DNA from: Tistlia consotensis USBA 355
Lineage (GTDB): Bacteria; Pseudomonadota; Alphaproteobacteria; Kiloniellales; DSM-21159
Direction: 5' to 3'
Assembly (NCBI RefSeq): GCF_900177295.1
Contig: NZ_FWZX01000003.1
Span: 278,673-342,672 of the forward strand
DNA length: 64,000 bases
Part shown: positions 54,815 through 64,000 of the stretch, piece after piece
Numbering within the stretch: position 1 is the first letter of the stretch
Layout: the number at the start of each line of letters is the position of its first letter
Made by a program: the position numbers and the translations under genes
Notes under the pieces: model-generated
Databases searched by the model: none
What the model was told of the DNA's origin: nothing
What the model saw: the letters and a program-made list of their open reading frames with translations, nothing else

Positions 54815-56278
54815 ATGGCCCGTCGCGCCCCGGTCCCTGCCGTCCCTGCCCTCGCCGCCCTGCTGCTGGCCGGCCTCGCGCTCGCCGGCTGCGGCTCGCT
54901 GATCGACACGCCCTTCGAGCAGCCGGCGGTCACGGTGCCGACGGCTTGGCGCGCGCCCGTTCCCGACAGCAGCGCGGCGGCGACGGCGCCCGGCCTCGAC
55001 CGCTGGTGGCTGGCCTTCGGCGACCCGACGCTGAACGCGCTGGAAGCGGAGGCCCTGGCCCGCAACAACGACCTGGCGGCCGCGACCATCGCGGTGCGCC
55101 GCGCCCTGCTCGAGGCGGGCCTGGCGGCAGACGCCTACCTGCCGCACCTCGACGCCGGTCCCGACGTGACCCGCAGCACCGAGCTGTCCGGCAGCCGCAC
55201 GACGACGAACAGCTTCAGCGTCGGCGCGTCGGTCAGCTACGAGGTCGATCTCTGGGGCCGGCTGGGCAGCAATCTCGACGCCGCGCGCTGGGCGGCGCTG
55301 GCGAGCGAGCAGGACCGCCAGGCGACGGCGCTGACCCTGGTCGGCACCACCGCCACGCTCTACTGGAATCTGCTGTTCCTGAAGGAGCGGATCGCCCTCG
55401 CCCAGGCCTCGATCGCCTACGCCGAGCAGACCCTGGCGCTGGCCCGCACCCGGCTCGACGCCGGCGCGGCCTCGCCGCTCGACGTGCTGGAGGCGCAGCG
55501 CAGCCTGGAGGCCCAGCGGGCGACGCTCAGCGACTTCGAGCAGCAGCTCTTCGAGACCCAGAGTGCGCTGACCATCCTGTTCGACGGCCCGCCCGAGGCC
55601 CTGGCAGTCGAGCAGGCGACCCTGCCGCGCGGCCCGCTGCCCGAGGTCGAGGCTGGACTGCCGGTCGAGCTGATCGGCCGCCGGCCCGACGTGCGCGCCG
55701 CCCAGCTCAGGCTGCGCGAGGACCTGGCCGACGTCGACGCGACTCGGGCCAGCTATTTCCCGACGCTCAGCCTGACCGGCAGCCTCGGCAGCTCCTCGAT
55801 CGCGCTGAAGGACCTGCTGAGCAACCCGATCGGCACGCTCGGCGCCGGCCTCGTGCTGCCCTTCCTCAACTTCAACCAGATGCAGCTCGACGTCGCCGTC
55901 TCGAAGACCCAGTACCAGAGCGACGTCACGACCTATCGCCAGACCCTCTACCAGGCCCTGAGCGACGTCGAGAACGCGCTCTCGAACCGGCGCAACCTGG
56001 CGATCCAGCAGCAGCACCTGCAGGCCACCCTCGACGCCGCGCGCGGCGCCGAGCAGCTGCACGAGACGCGCTACCGCGAGGGCGCCGAGCAGCTGCAGGA
56101 CTGGATCGACGCCCAGGAGAACCGGCGGACCGCCGAGGAGAACCTGCTGCAGAACCGGCTCGACCAGCTCGACAACCAGGTCACGCTCTACCAGGCCCTG
56201 GGCGGCGGCACCGGCCTGGCCCCGGCCGAGGACCTGACCGTGCCGACGACCGAGGCCAGCGCCGCGCCGGCGCAGTAG
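54815..56278 (+). CDS. NodT family outer-membrane efflux lipoprotein
   Basis: 487 aa from the ATG at 54815 (AGGGA 7 nt upstream); an ATG at 54809 is too close to that site. A lipoprotein signal with lipobox LALAGC. Two OEP repeats form the TolC-like barrel and tunnel (RWWLAFGDPTLNALEAEALA, LARTRLDAGAASPLDVLEAQ, LIGRRPDVRAAQLRLREDLA). Third gene of the macAB operon; overlaps the macB end. Confidence 0.92.
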   Translation: MARRAPVPAVPALAALLLAGLALAGCGSLIDTPFEQPAVTVPTAWRAPVPDSSAAATAPGLDRWWLAFGDPTLNALEAEALARNNDLAAATIAVRRALLEAGLAADAYLPHLDAGPDVTRSTELSGSRTTTNSFSVGASVSYEVDLWGRLGSNLDAARWAALASEQDRQATALTLVGTTATLYWNLLFLKERIALAQASIAYAEQTLALARTRLDAGAASPLDVLEAQRSLEAQRATLSDFEQQLFETQSALTILFDGPPEALAVEQATLPRGPLPEVEAGLPVELIGRRPDVRAAQLRLREDLADVDATRASYFPTLSLTGSLGSSSIALKDLLSNPIGTLGAGLVLPFLNFNQMQLDVAVSKTQYQSDVTTYRQTLYQALSDVENALSNRRNLAIQQQHLQATLDAARGAEQLHETRYREGAEQLQDWIDAQENRRTAEENLLQNRLDQLDNQVTLYQALGGGTGLAPAEDLTVPTTEASAAPAQ

Positions 56279-56284
56279 CCGACG

Positions 56285-57739
56285 CTACCCCCGCCAGTAG
56301 TCGGAGAGCAGCAGGACGTAGATCGTCGAGAGCTCGAGCCGGCCGAGCAGCATGGCCAGCGACAGCAGCCACTTGGCGGCGTCCGGGAAGGCCTCGAAGT
56401 TGCCGGCCGGCCCGCCCATCTTGCCCAGGCCCGGGCCGGCGTTGGCCATCGCCTGGGCGACGGCGCTGACGCTCGACAGGAAGTCGATGCCGGTCGCGGT
56501 CACCACCAGCGTCAGGATCAGCAGCGTCAGCAGGTAGAGGAAGAAGAAGTTGCGCACCGACTGCACGGTCTCGTCGTCGACCGCGCGCTCGCCGTAGCGG
56601 GTCGCCAGCACACGGTGCGGCGAGAGCATCATGCGGACCTGCCGGCGCGCCGAGACGAAGAGGATCTGCCAGCGGAAGATCTTGATCGCGCCGGAGGTCG
56701 AGCCGGCGCAGCCGCCGATCAGGTAGAGCAGGAAGAACAGGCCGATCGCGAAGCTGCCCCAGCCGGCGAAGTCGGAGGTCGCGAAGCCGGTGTCGGTCAG
56801 GACCGAGGTGACGTTGAAGGCCGAGACCCGCAGCGAGTGACCGAGCGACATGCCGTTGGTCGCGCAGTTCCAGACCGTGGCCGCGGCGATGGCGACGAGC
56901 AGCACGCCCAGCAGCGCCGGCACCTGGCGCTCCTCGGACAGCGCCTGGCGGCGGTGGATGATCAGGCGCGCGTACCAGATCAGCGGGCAGGCGCCGGCGA
57001 TCATGAAGACGATCGAGACCAGCTCGATCGGCACCGAGTTGTAGTAGCCGATCGAGGCGTCCTTGGTCGAGAAGCCGCCGGTCGCGATGGTCGCCATGGC
57101 GTGGTTGACCGCGTCGAAGAAGTTCATGCCGGCGACGCCGTAGGCCGCGGCGCAGGCGACCGACAGGCCGACGTAGACCAGCACGGTGAGGCCGGCCATC
57201 TCGACCGCGCGCGGCACCGGCTTGCCGGAGATGTCCGAGGACTCGGTGCGGAACAGCTGCATGCCGCCGACGCCCAGCGCCGGCAGCATGACGATCGCCA
57301 TGACGACGATGCCGACGCCGCCGATCCAGTTGAGCAGCGAGCGCCAGAGCAGCAGGCCCGGCGGCAGGTGGTCGAGCCCGGTGATCACCGTCGAGCCGGT
57401 CGTGGTCAGGCCCGACATGGTCTCGAAGAAGGCGTCGGCGAAGCTGAGGTGCAGCGACGAGAAGTGCAGCGGCAGCGAGGCGAAGGCGCAGACCACGACC
57501 CAGGCCGAGGCGGTCAGCAGGTAGCCGCCGCGCCGGTCGATCGCGCCGCGGTCGCCGCGGCAGGCGAAGGCCAGCGAGCCGCCGACGTAGGCGGTGACGC
57601 CGGCCGAGGTCGCGAAGGTCAGCCAGTCGCGCTGGCTTTCGGCGGCGTCGACGATCATCGGCACGGTCATCGCCGCCGCCAGGATCAGCAGCAGCAGGCC
57701 GTCGACATAGAGCACGAAACGCAGGGTTCTCGGATTCAC
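56285..57739 (-). CDS. trkH: TrkH family potassium uptake protein
   Basis: 484 aa. Four pore-loop repeats with selectivity-filter segments MSGLTTTGSTVI, IATGGFSTKD, LTDTGFATSD and NAGPGLGKMG, each with the conserved Gly. Multiple TM helices. A K+ translocating subunit that normally works with a TrkA regulator, which is not in this window. It lies downstream of kdpE on the same strand after 40 nt and may be part of the same potassium-responsive unit. Confidence 0.93.
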   Translation of the reverse strand: MNPRTLRFVLYVDGLLLLILAAAMTVPMIVDAAESQRDWLTFATSAGVTAYVGGSLAFACRGDRGAIDRRGGYLLTASAWVVVCAFASLPLHFSSLHLSFADAFFETMSGLTTTGSTVITGLDHLPPGLLLWRSLLNWIGGVGIVVMAIVMLPALGVGGMQLFRTESSDISGKPVPRAVEMAGLTVLVYVGLSVACAAAYGVAGMNFFDAVNHAMATIATGGFSTKDASIGYYNSVPIELVSIVFMIAGACPLIWYARLIIHRRQALSEERQVPALLGVLLVAIAAATVWNCATNGMSLGHSLRVSAFNVTSVLTDTGFATSDFAGWGSFAIGLFFLLYLIGGCAGSTSGAIKIFRWQILFVSARRQVRMMLSPHRVLATRYGERAVDDETVQSVRNFFFLYLLTLLILTLVVTATGIDFLSSVSAVAQAMANAGPGLGKMGGPAGNFEAFPDAAKWLLSLAMLLGRLELSTIYVLLLSDYWRG

Positions 57740-57779
57740 GAAAGGGCAGTCCTCGTCCTGGACAAAGGCCGGTGGGCGG

Positions 57780-58478
57780 CTAGCGCTCCTCCGGCGTCAG
57801 CAATCGATAGCCGACGCCGGGTTCGTTCAGCAAATAGCTCGGCCGCGCCGGGTCGTCGCCCAGCTTCTGGCGCAGGCGGCCGACGAAGACGCGCAGATAC
57901 TGGGTGTCGGCCTCGTGCGCCGGGCCCCAGACCTCGCGCAGCAGCTGGCCGTGGGTGACGATGCGGCCCGCGTGGCGGGCGAGCAGGCGCAGCAGCTCGA
58001 ACTCCTTGCGGGTCAGGCGCAACGGCTCGCCCCCCAGGCTGGCGCTGTGGCGGGCGAGATCGATGGCCAGGTCGCCGACGCGCAGCTCGCCGGGCTCTCC
58101 GCCCTCGCCGGGCGAGGGCACGCCGCGCAGGAGCGCGCGCACCCGGGCCAGCAGCTCGGCGATCCCGAAGGGCTTGACGACATAGTCGTTGGCGCCGGCG
58201 TCGAGCGCCGCGACCTTCTCGCCCTCGGCTTGGCGGACGGAGAGCACCAGGACCGGCACCGAGGACCATTCGCGGACCCGCGCGACCACCTCCTTGCCAT
58301 CGAGGTCGGGCAGGCCCAGGTCGAGGATCACGAGGTCCGGCTGCTCGGTCGCGCAGAGGCCGACCGCCTCGCCGCCGCGCTGGGCCTCCAGCACCGAGAA
58401 GCCGTGGGCCTCCAGCGCGACCCGCAGGAACTTTCGGATCTGGGCCTCGTCGTCGACGACCAGGATGCGCGCCGCCAT
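57780..58478 (-). CDS. kdpE: Response regulator KdpE
   Basis: 232 aa. The receiver domain has VVDDEAQIRK, the phospho-acceptor Asp in VILDLGLPDLDG, VLSVRQAEGEKV and the Lys in VVKPFGIAEL. The OmpR-type winged helix follows (LTRKEFELLRLLARHAGRIV, YLRVFVGRLRQKL). With KdpD it activates kdp under K+ limitation. It starts 5 nt after kdpD. Confidence 0.94.
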   Translation of the reverse strand: MAARILVVDDEAQIRKFLRVALEAHGFSVLEAQRGGEAVGLCATEQPDLVILDLGLPDLDGKEVVARVREWSSVPVLVLSVRQAEGEKVAALDAGANDYVVKPFGIAELLARVRALLRGVPSPGEGGEPGELRVGDLAIDLARHSASLGGEPLRLTRKEFELLRLLARHAGRIVTHGQLLREVWGPAHEADTQYLRVFVGRLRQKLGDDPARPSYLLNEPGVGYRLLTPEER

Positions 58479-58483
58479 GTCGG

Positions 58484-61186
58484 TCACTCCCCGGCCAGCT
58501 CGACAGGCGGGTCGGCGGCAAGCGGAAGCTCGACGACGACCCGGGTCCCGCTGCCGTCGGGATTGACCGCCTCGGCGCGGATGCGCCCGCCGTGCGCCTC
58601 CAGGATGCCCTTGCAGATCGCCAGGCCGAGCCCGGTCCCGCCGACCTGGCCGTCGCCGGCGCGAACCCGGTAGAACAGGTCGAAGACCATCGCCCGGTCC
58701 GCCTCCGGGATCCCCGGCCCGAAGTCCGACACGCTGAGCGCGAGCCAGTGCCCGGACAGCGCGGCGGCCACGACGATCTCGCTGTCGGGCGGCGCGTACT
58801 TGGCGGCGTTGTCGAGGATGTTGGCGACGACCTGTTCCAGCAGCAGCGGATCGCCGCGCACCGCCGGCAGGTCGCGCGGCAGGTCGAAGCGCAGGCGGTG
58901 GCGGTGCAGCACCCGGCGCAGCTGCCGCGCGGCGCGGCCGACCAGTTCGCGGATCTCGACCCAGTCCTGGCGGATCTCCAGGGCGCCGTAGCCGAGCCGG
59001 GTCATGTCGAGCAGGTTCTGGACGTAGCGGTTGAGCCGCTCGCCCTCCTCGCGGATGGTCTCGGCCATCGACCTGCGGCCGGCCTCGCCCAGCGCCGAGT
59101 CGGCCTCGATCAGGCTGCTCGCGGCGCCGATGATCGAGACCAGCGGCGTGCGCAGGTCGTGGCTGACCGAAGACAGCAGGGCGGCCCTCAGCCGCTCGGT
59201 CTCGGACAGCAGCCGGGTCTCCTCCATGTCGGCGGCGAGGCGCGTGCGCTCGATCGCGATCGCGACCTGATCGACCAGCGTCTCCAGCAGCCGCCGCTCG
59301 TCGGGCGTCAGCGGCTGGCGCCGGCCGAAGGCGACGCCGAGCAGCCCCAGCGCGCCCTGCGGGGTGACCAGGGGCAGGAACAGCCACGACGAGGACGGCA
59401 GCGTCGACGAACTCCAGCCCGCCGGCTCGCCATGCTCCCAAGCCCACTCCGCAGCCCCCCAGTCCTTCGGCTCCAACTGGTCCTCCGGCGGATAGCCCCC
59501 AACGATGGCCAGGCCCCGGTCACCGTCGGCCATCAAGACCAGCGAGGCGCACTGCAAGGTCGAGGCGACGTGGTGCACCGCCGCCCAGACAACGTCGTCG
59601 AGCGAGGCCGCGCTGGCGATCTTGCGGCTGAACTCGTAGAGCTGGGCGGTGCGCTTGGCGATGGCGCGCTGTGCCGCAGCCTGGGCCCTGAGGCGCGCGG
59701 CCAGGTTGCCGGTCGCGACGGCGACCGCGAGGAAGAGGAACAGCGTCAGCACGACGTTCCGGTCGGCGACGTGAAAGGTGTAGTAGGGTTCGGTCAGGAA
59801 GAAGTTGTAGGCGAGGAAGCTGAGCACGCTGGCGTAGATCGAGGGCCAGAGGCCGAAGCGGGTCGCGACCGCCAGCACCGCGACGAGGAAGAACAGCGAC
59901 AGGCTCTCGACCGGAAACACCCGCTCGACGACCAGCGACACCCCGCCCGCCGCGACGACCGTCGCGGTCGCCCAGAGATAGGCCGGCGGCTCCCACTCCG
60001 GGTTGAGCCGCGGCGATCCGATGCGCGCCTTGCGCGCTGCCTCGGCGTCGGCCGAGACGATGGTCACCTCGAAGTCCTGGGCCTCGCGGATCAGCTCCTC
60101 GGCGACGGTCTCGCGGAACAGCCAGGCACCGAATCGGCGCGGCCGCGGCCGGCCGACCAGAATGCGGTTGACGTTGCGGCTCCGCGCGAAGGCGAGCACC
60201 TCCCGGGCGATCTGCGACTCGGCGGCCAGCGTGACGACCTCGGCGCCGAGGCTCTCGGCCAGGCGCAGGGCGTCGGCGATGCGGTCCTTGGCGGCCTCGG
60301 ACAGCGCTTCCGTCGCCGGGGTCGCGACGTTGACCACGATCCACGGCAGGCGCGAGCGGTCCGACATGCGCTTCGCGGCCCGTACCAGGGCGTTGGCCAC
60401 CGGGCTCTCGTTGACGCAGACCAGGATGCGGTCCTGGGTCGGCCAGGGCCCGGCGATCGCGTGGCTGCGCATGTGCGCGGTCATCTGCGCGTCGACGCGG
60501 TCGGCGGCGACGCGCATCGCCAGCTCGCGCAGCGCCGTCAGGTTGCCCTTGGCGAAGAAGTGCTGGATCGCGTGGGCGATCTGCTCCTGGATGTAGACCT
60601 TGCCCTGGCGCAGGCGCTCGATCAGCTCCTCGGGCGGCAGGTCGACGAGGGCGATCTCGTCGGCCAGCTCGAGCACGCCGTCGGGGATCGTCTCCCGGAC
60701 GCGCACACCGGAGATCCGGGCGACCACGTCGTTCAGGCTTTCGAGGTGCTGGATGTTGAGCGTCGTGTAGACGTCGATGCCGGCGGCGAGCAGCTCCTCG
60801 ACGTCCTGCCAGCGCTTCAGGTGGCGGCTCTCGGGCACGTTGCTGTGGGCCAGCTCGTCGACCAGGGCCAGCCGAGGCCGGCGCTTCAGCAGAGCATCGA
60901 GATCCATTTCGGTAAGGATCCGCCCCCTGTAGGGCACCGTCCGGCGCGGCAGAGGCTCGAGGCCCGCAAGCAGCCGCTCGGTCTCGGCCCGGCCGTGGGT
61001 CTCGATCACGCCGGCGACGACGTCGACGCCCTCGGCGGCCCGCTGGCGGGCCGCCTCGAGCATCGCATAGGTCTTGCCGACGCCGGGAGCCGCCCCCAGG
61101 AAGACCTTGAGGCGGCCGCGTCCCTCCTTCGCTGCTTCGGCGAGCAGCGCTTCGGGTTCCGGGCGGGTTTCTCCGGGTTTCGCCAT
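58484..61186 (-). CDS. kdpD: Sensor histidine kinase KdpD
   Basis: 900 aa. The N-terminal KdpD domain (about 20-230) has the Walker-A-like GAAPGVGKTYAML. A universal-stress-protein-like domain follows (about 250-370, VCVNESPVANALVRAAKRMS). The DUF4118 four-TM region is at about 400-500, and a GAF-like domain at about 520-650. The kinase core has the phospho-His in SSVSHDLRTPL, then N box and G boxes (NILDNAAKYAP, DFGPGIPEADR, GTGLGLAICKG). It starts directly after kdpC. Confidence 0.94.
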   Translation of the reverse strand: MAKPGETRPEPEALLAEAAKEGRGRLKVFLGAAPGVGKTYAMLEAARQRAAEGVDVVAGVIETHGRAETERLLAGLEPLPRRTVPYRGRILTEMDLDALLKRRPRLALVDELAHSNVPESRHLKRWQDVEELLAAGIDVYTTLNIQHLESLNDVVARISGVRVRETIPDGVLELADEIALVDLPPEELIERLRQGKVYIQEQIAHAIQHFFAKGNLTALRELAMRVAADRVDAQMTAHMRSHAIAGPWPTQDRILVCVNESPVANALVRAAKRMSDRSRLPWIVVNVATPATEALSEAAKDRIADALRLAESLGAEVVTLAAESQIAREVLAFARSRNVNRILVGRPRPRRFGAWLFRETVAEELIREAQDFEVTIVSADAEAARKARIGSPRLNPEWEPPAYLWATATVVAAGGVSLVVERVFPVESLSLFFLVAVLAVATRFGLWPSIYASVLSFLAYNFFLTEPYYTFHVADRNVVLTLFLFLAVAVATGNLAARLRAQAAAQRAIAKRTAQLYEFSRKIASAASLDDVVWAAVHHVASTLQCASLVLMADGDRGLAIVGGYPPEDQLEPKDWGAAEWAWEHGEPAGWSSSTLPSSSWLFLPLVTPQGALGLLGVAFGRRQPLTPDERRLLETLVDQVAIAIERTRLAADMEETRLLSETERLRAALLSSVSHDLRTPLVSIIGAASSLIEADSALGEAGRRSMAETIREEGERLNRYVQNLLDMTRLGYGALEIRQDWVEIRELVGRAARQLRRVLHRHRLRFDLPRDLPAVRGDPLLLEQVVANILDNAAKYAPPDSEIVVAAALSGHWLALSVSDFGPGIPEADRAMVFDLFYRVRAGDGQVGGTGLGLAICKGILEAHGGRIRAEAVNPDGSGTRVVVELPLAADPPVELAGE

Positions 61187-61187
61187 G

Positions 61188-61778
61188 TCAGTCCGTCGGT
61201 GGCGGCTCGCCCGTGGCGGTCAGGGCGTCGAGCGCCAGGTTCAGCTGCAGGACGTTGACCCGCGGCTCGCCGAAGAGTCCGAAGGTGCGACCGGCAGTCT
61301 GCGCGCGCACCAGGCGTCGGACCTGGAGCAACGTGAGGCCGCGCGCCCCGGCGACGCGCGGCGCCTGGAACTGGGCGGCCGCCGGCGAGATGTCGGGGTC
61401 CAGCCCACTGCCGGAGGTGGTTACAAGATCCACGGGCACGGGAAGGCCGCCGGCCTCGTCGCTGAGGCGACCGGCGGCGGCGTTGACGCGGGCCAGCAGG
61501 GCGGAGCTGGTCGGGCCGAGATTGCTGCCGCCCGACGCGGCGGCGTCGTAGCCGGCGCCGGCCGCCGAGGGACGCGGATGGAAGTAGCCTGCACCGGCGA
61601 ACGGCTGGCCGACCAGCCGGGAGCCGATGACCCGTCCGTCGCGCTCGACGAGGCTTCCGTGCGCCTGGTCCGGAAAGACGAGCTGCGCGAGCGCCGTGAC
61701 GCCGAGCGGATAGGCGACGCCGGTGAGCAGCAGCATGACGGTCATCATGACCAGGGCGGGCCGAATCTGAGAGAGCAT
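61188..61778 (-). CDS. kdpC: Potassium-transporting ATPase subunit KdpC
   Basis: 196 aa from the ATG at 61778. One N-terminal TM (LVMMTVMLLLTGVAYPLGVT), then VGQPFAGAGYFHPRPSAAGA, GGSNLGPTS and SGSGLDPDISPAAAQFQAPR, diagnostic of KdpC. It stabilises the KdpFABC complex. The C-terminal part (FGLFGEPRVNVLQLNLALD) is complete. Confidence 0.95.
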   Translation of the reverse strand: MLSQIRPALVMMTVMLLLTGVAYPLGVTALAQLVFPDQAHGSLVERDGRVIGSRLVGQPFAGAGYFHPRPSAAGAGYDAAASGGSNLGPTSSALLARVNAAAGRLSDEAGGLPVPVDLVTTSGSGLDPDISPAAAQFQAPRVAGARGLTLLQVRRLVRAQTAGRTFGLFGEPRVNVLQLNLALDALTATGEPPPTD

Positions 61779-61788
61779 GACGGTGACT

Positions 61789-63837
61789 CTAGGCGAGATG
61801 GAGGGCGGCGACGACCAGGTCGATCGCCTTGATGGCGACGAAGGGGGCGACGACTCCGCCGAGGCCGTAGACCAGCAGGTTTCGGCGCAGCAGGCTGGCC
61901 GCGCTTGCCGGCACATAGCGTACGCCGCGCAGCGCGAGCGGGATCAGCGCCAGGATGACCAGGGCGTTGAAGATCACCGCCGACAGGATCGCGCTGGCCG
62001 GGCTCGAAAGGCCCATGACGTTGAGCGCCTGCAGGCCGGGATAGGCGGTCACGAAGATCGCCGGCAGGATCGCGAAGTACTTGGCGACGTCGTTGGCGAT
62101 CGAGAAGGTGGTCAGGGCGCCCCGGCTGATCAGCAGCTGCTTGCCGACCAGCACGATCTCGATCAGCTTGGTCGGATCGCTGTCGAGGTCGATCAGGTTT
62201 CCCGCCTCCTTGGCCGCCGGGGTTCCGGTGTTCATGGCGACGCCGACGTCGGCCTGGGCGAGCGCGGGCGCGTCGTTCGAGCCGTCGCCGCACATCGCGA
62301 CCAGCTTGCCCTCGGCCTGCTCGCGGCGGATCAGCTCCAGCTTGCGCTCCGGCGTCGCCTCGGCCAGGAAGTCGTCGACGCCGGCTTCCGCAGCGATGGT
62401 CGCCGCCGTCAGAGGGTTGTCGCCGGTGATCATCACCGTGCGCACGCCCATCCGCCTGAGTTCGGCGAAGCGTTCCCGGATGCCCGGCTTGACGATGTCC
62501 TTGAGGTGGATGACGCCGAGCGGCCGGCGGTCGCGGGCGACCACGAGCGGCGTGCCGCCGCTCTTGGCGATGCGGTCGACCAGCGCCGCGAGCTGTGGCG
62601 GCGGTGCGGCGCCGCACCAGTCCAGCACCGCGTCGGCGGCGCCCTTGCGCAGCCTGGCGCCGTCGTCCAGATCGGCGCCCGAGAGGCGGGTCTGAGCCGA
62701 GAAGGCGATGGTCTCGCCCGCGCCATGCTCCTCGGCGAGCCGGTCGCTGACCGTCCGGCCGAGCTGCCGGCGCGCCAGCTCGACGATCGAGCGACCCTCG
62801 GGCGTGTCGTCGGCGAGCGAGGCCAGGAGCGCGCTCTCGGCCAGGACCGGCGGGTCGACGCCCGGCAAGGGGTCGAAGGAGTCGGCGCGCCGCGCGCCGA
62901 AGGTGATGGTGCCGGTCTTGTCGAGCAGCAGGGTGTCGACGTCGCCCGCCGCCTCGACCGCGCGGCCCGACTTGGCGATGACGTTCGCCTTGACCAGCCG
63001 GTCCATCCCGGCGATGCCGATCGCCGACAGGAGACCGCCGATCGTCGTCGGGATCAGCGTGACCAGCAGGGCGATCAGGAAGACGAGCGGCACGGTGGCG
63101 CCGGAATAGGCGGCAAAGGGCTCCAGCGTCGCGACGACGATGAGGAAGATGATCGTCATGCCGGCCAGCAGGATGTTGAGCGCGATCTCGTTCGGCGTCT
63201 TCTGGCGCTCGGCGCCCTCGACCATCGCGATCATGCGGTCGAGGAAGCTTTCCCCCGGCTTCGCCGTCACGCGCACCTTGAGCCAGTCCGAGACGACGCG
63301 CGTGCCGCCGGTCACCGCAGAGCGGTCGCCGCCGGCCTCGCGGATGACCGGCGCCGATTCGCCGGTGATCGCCGACTCGTCGACCGACGCGATGCCTTCG
63401 ACCACCTCGCCGTCGGCCGGCAGGATGTCGCCGGTCTCGACCAGCACGAGGTCGCCGGGGCGCAGGCTGCGGCTCGAGACCGTCTCGTGCCGCCGATCCG
63501 AGAGTGCCGCCAGCTTCTTGGCCGGCGTCTCGCTCTGGGTCGCGCGCAGAGTGTCGGCGCGGGCCTTGCCCCTCCCCTCGGCGACCGCCTCGGCGAAGGT
63601 CGCGAAGTAGACGGTGAACCAGAGCCAGGCGGAGATCTGCCCGACGACCGCGGCATCGGCGGCACCGGCCGCGACCTCACGGAAGAAGATCAGGGTCGAC
63701 AACGCCGCGACCACCTCGGTCACGAACATCACCGGGTTGCGGTAGAGCGACCTCGGATCGAGCTTGCCGAGCGCGGTCCGGAAGGCCGGCCCGGTGACCC
63801 GCAGGTCGAAGAGCGAGATGTCAGGCTTCTTGCGCAA
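61789..63837 (-). CDS. kdpB: Potassium-transporting ATPase ATP-binding subunit KdpB
   Basis: 682 aa from a TTG start (63837) with GAGGATCG upstream. A P-type ATPase. The phosphorylated Asp is in [16 protein letters not shown], the actuator motif is ITGESAPV, the hinge is [20 protein letters not shown], and the transmembrane K+ path is near the [13 protein letters not shown] segment. It drives high-affinity K+ uptake through KdpA. It lies 11 nt upstream of kdpC. Confidence 0.95.
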   Translation of the reverse strand: MRKKPDISLFDLRVTGPAFRTALGKLDPRSLYRNPVMFVTEVVAALSTLIFFREVAAGAADAAVVGQISAWLWFTVYFATFAEAVAEGRGKARADTLRATQSETPAKKLAALSDRRHETVSSRSLRPGDLVLVETGDILPADGEVVEGIASVDESAITGESAPVIREAGGDRSAVTGGTRVVSDWLKVRVTAKPGESFLDRMIAMVEGAERQKTPNEIALNILLAGMTIIFLIVVATLEPFAAYSGATVPLVFLIALLVTLIPTTIGGLLSAIGIAGMDRLVKANVIAKSGRAVEAAGDVDTLLLDKTGTITFGARRADSFDPLPGVDPPVLAESALLASLADDTPEGRSIVELARRQLGRTVSDRLAEEHGAGETIAFSAQTRLSGADLDDGARLRKGAADAVLDWCGAAPPPQLAALVDRIAKSGGTPLVVARDRRPLGVIHLKDIVKPGIRERFAELRRMGVRTVMITGDNPLTAATIAAEAGVDDFLAEATPERKLELIRREQAEGKLVAMCGDGSNDAPALAQADVGVAMNTGTPAAKEAGNLIDLDSDPTKLIEIVLVGKQLLISRGALTTFSIANDVAKYFAILPAIFVTAYPGLQALNVMGLSSPASAILSAVIFNALVILALIPLALRGVRYVPASAASLLRRNLLVYGLGGVVAPFVAIKAIDLVVAALHLA

Positions 63838-63848
63838 GGCTGCGATCC

Positions 63849-64000
63849 TCAGAAGGTCTGGCCGGCAAGCAGGGCGACCTGCTCGGCGACGGGGCCGAGC
63901 GCGAGCGCCGGGAAGAAGGTCAGGCCGCCCAGGATCAGGATGGTCGCGACCAGCAGGCCGACGAACAGCGGCCCGTGGGTCGGGAAGGTGCCGGCCGAGG
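63849..64000 (-). CDS. kdpA: Potassium-transporting ATPase subunit KdpA, C-terminal end only
   Basis: The minus strand reads [20 protein letters not shown], then [20 protein letters not shown] and ends LLAGQTF with TGA at 63851-63849. This is the typical C-terminus of KdpA, the K+ channel-like subunit. The rest lies beyond the window. It precedes kdpB by 11 nt, as in kdpABC operons. Confidence 0.93.
   Translation of the reverse strand, partial: SAGTFPTHGPLFVGLLVATILILGGLTFFPALALGPVAEQVALLAGQTF

Overview
The window is about 64 kb of very GC-rich chromosomal DNA from an alphaproteobacterium, most plausibly a Rhodospirillales or Geminicoccales-like lineage. That placement is an inference. It rests on the complete aapJQMP general amino-acid transporter, a DmeR/DmeF-type metal efflux pair, a Tat-exported peptide-binding protein, coding dense in GC-ending codons, and frequent GTG/TTG starts. 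No rRNA or CRISPR array is present; there is one tRNA (Asn, GTT).

Layout. 1-4.9 kb: end of a nitronate monooxygenase gene, a small ORF, tRNA-Asn, dmeR-dmeF, a Cj0069-like protein and a secreted beta-propeller. 5.0-9.3 kb: a complete 4,251-bp IS1-like passenger transposon with exact 19-bp terminal inverted repeats and an 8-bp target duplication. It carries a transposase, an HTH/ImmA-IrrE protease with an upstream partner (toxin-antitoxin-like), and four genes of unknown function. 9.6-12 kb: a CitE-like CoA lyase, an unusual response regulator and a 55-aa membrane protein. 12.1-18.3 kb: a peptide/nickel-type ABC operon. 18.7-24.5 kb: hydrolase-OsmC fusion, NUDIX, cysteine synthase, AlaX, mercaptopyruvate sulfurtransferase and a double-GNAT protein. 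24.5-33.5 kb: a lipid region with DGDG-synthase-like and MGDG-synthase-like glycosyltransferases around galE, then a PlsC-like acyltransferase, a cNMP-binding/CAAX-protease fusion, a fatty acid desaturase and a radical SAM protein. 33.7-39 kb: aapJQMP, with an oversized AapM. 39.3-40.8 kb: metC-like gene and a ModE-type HTH regulator. 41-45.3 kb: a dapA-like gene whose 3' end is duplicated about 3.3 kb away; the DNA between the copies holds a PD-(D/E)XK nuclease-like gene, a VasI-like secreted protein, a small ORF and a decayed HTH gene. 45.5-48.4 kb: modABC behind a near-ideal ModE operator. 48.5-51.4 kb: SDR, MFS and methyltransferase genes. 51.5-56.3 kb: a MacA-MacB-NodT tripartite efflux operon. 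56.3-64 kb: trkH, then kdpE, kdpD, kdpC, kdpB and the end of kdpA.

Functional links. GalE could supply UDP-galactose to the two galactolipid-synthase-like enzymes. The ModE-like protein at 40.5 kb is the obvious candidate for the palindrome in front of modA. Kdp and Trk make the right end a potassium-uptake block. Two segments look acquired: the transposon at 5.0-9.3 kb, which is proven by its ends, and the 41.2-44.3 kb cargo, which is inferred from the duplicated flank and atypical content.
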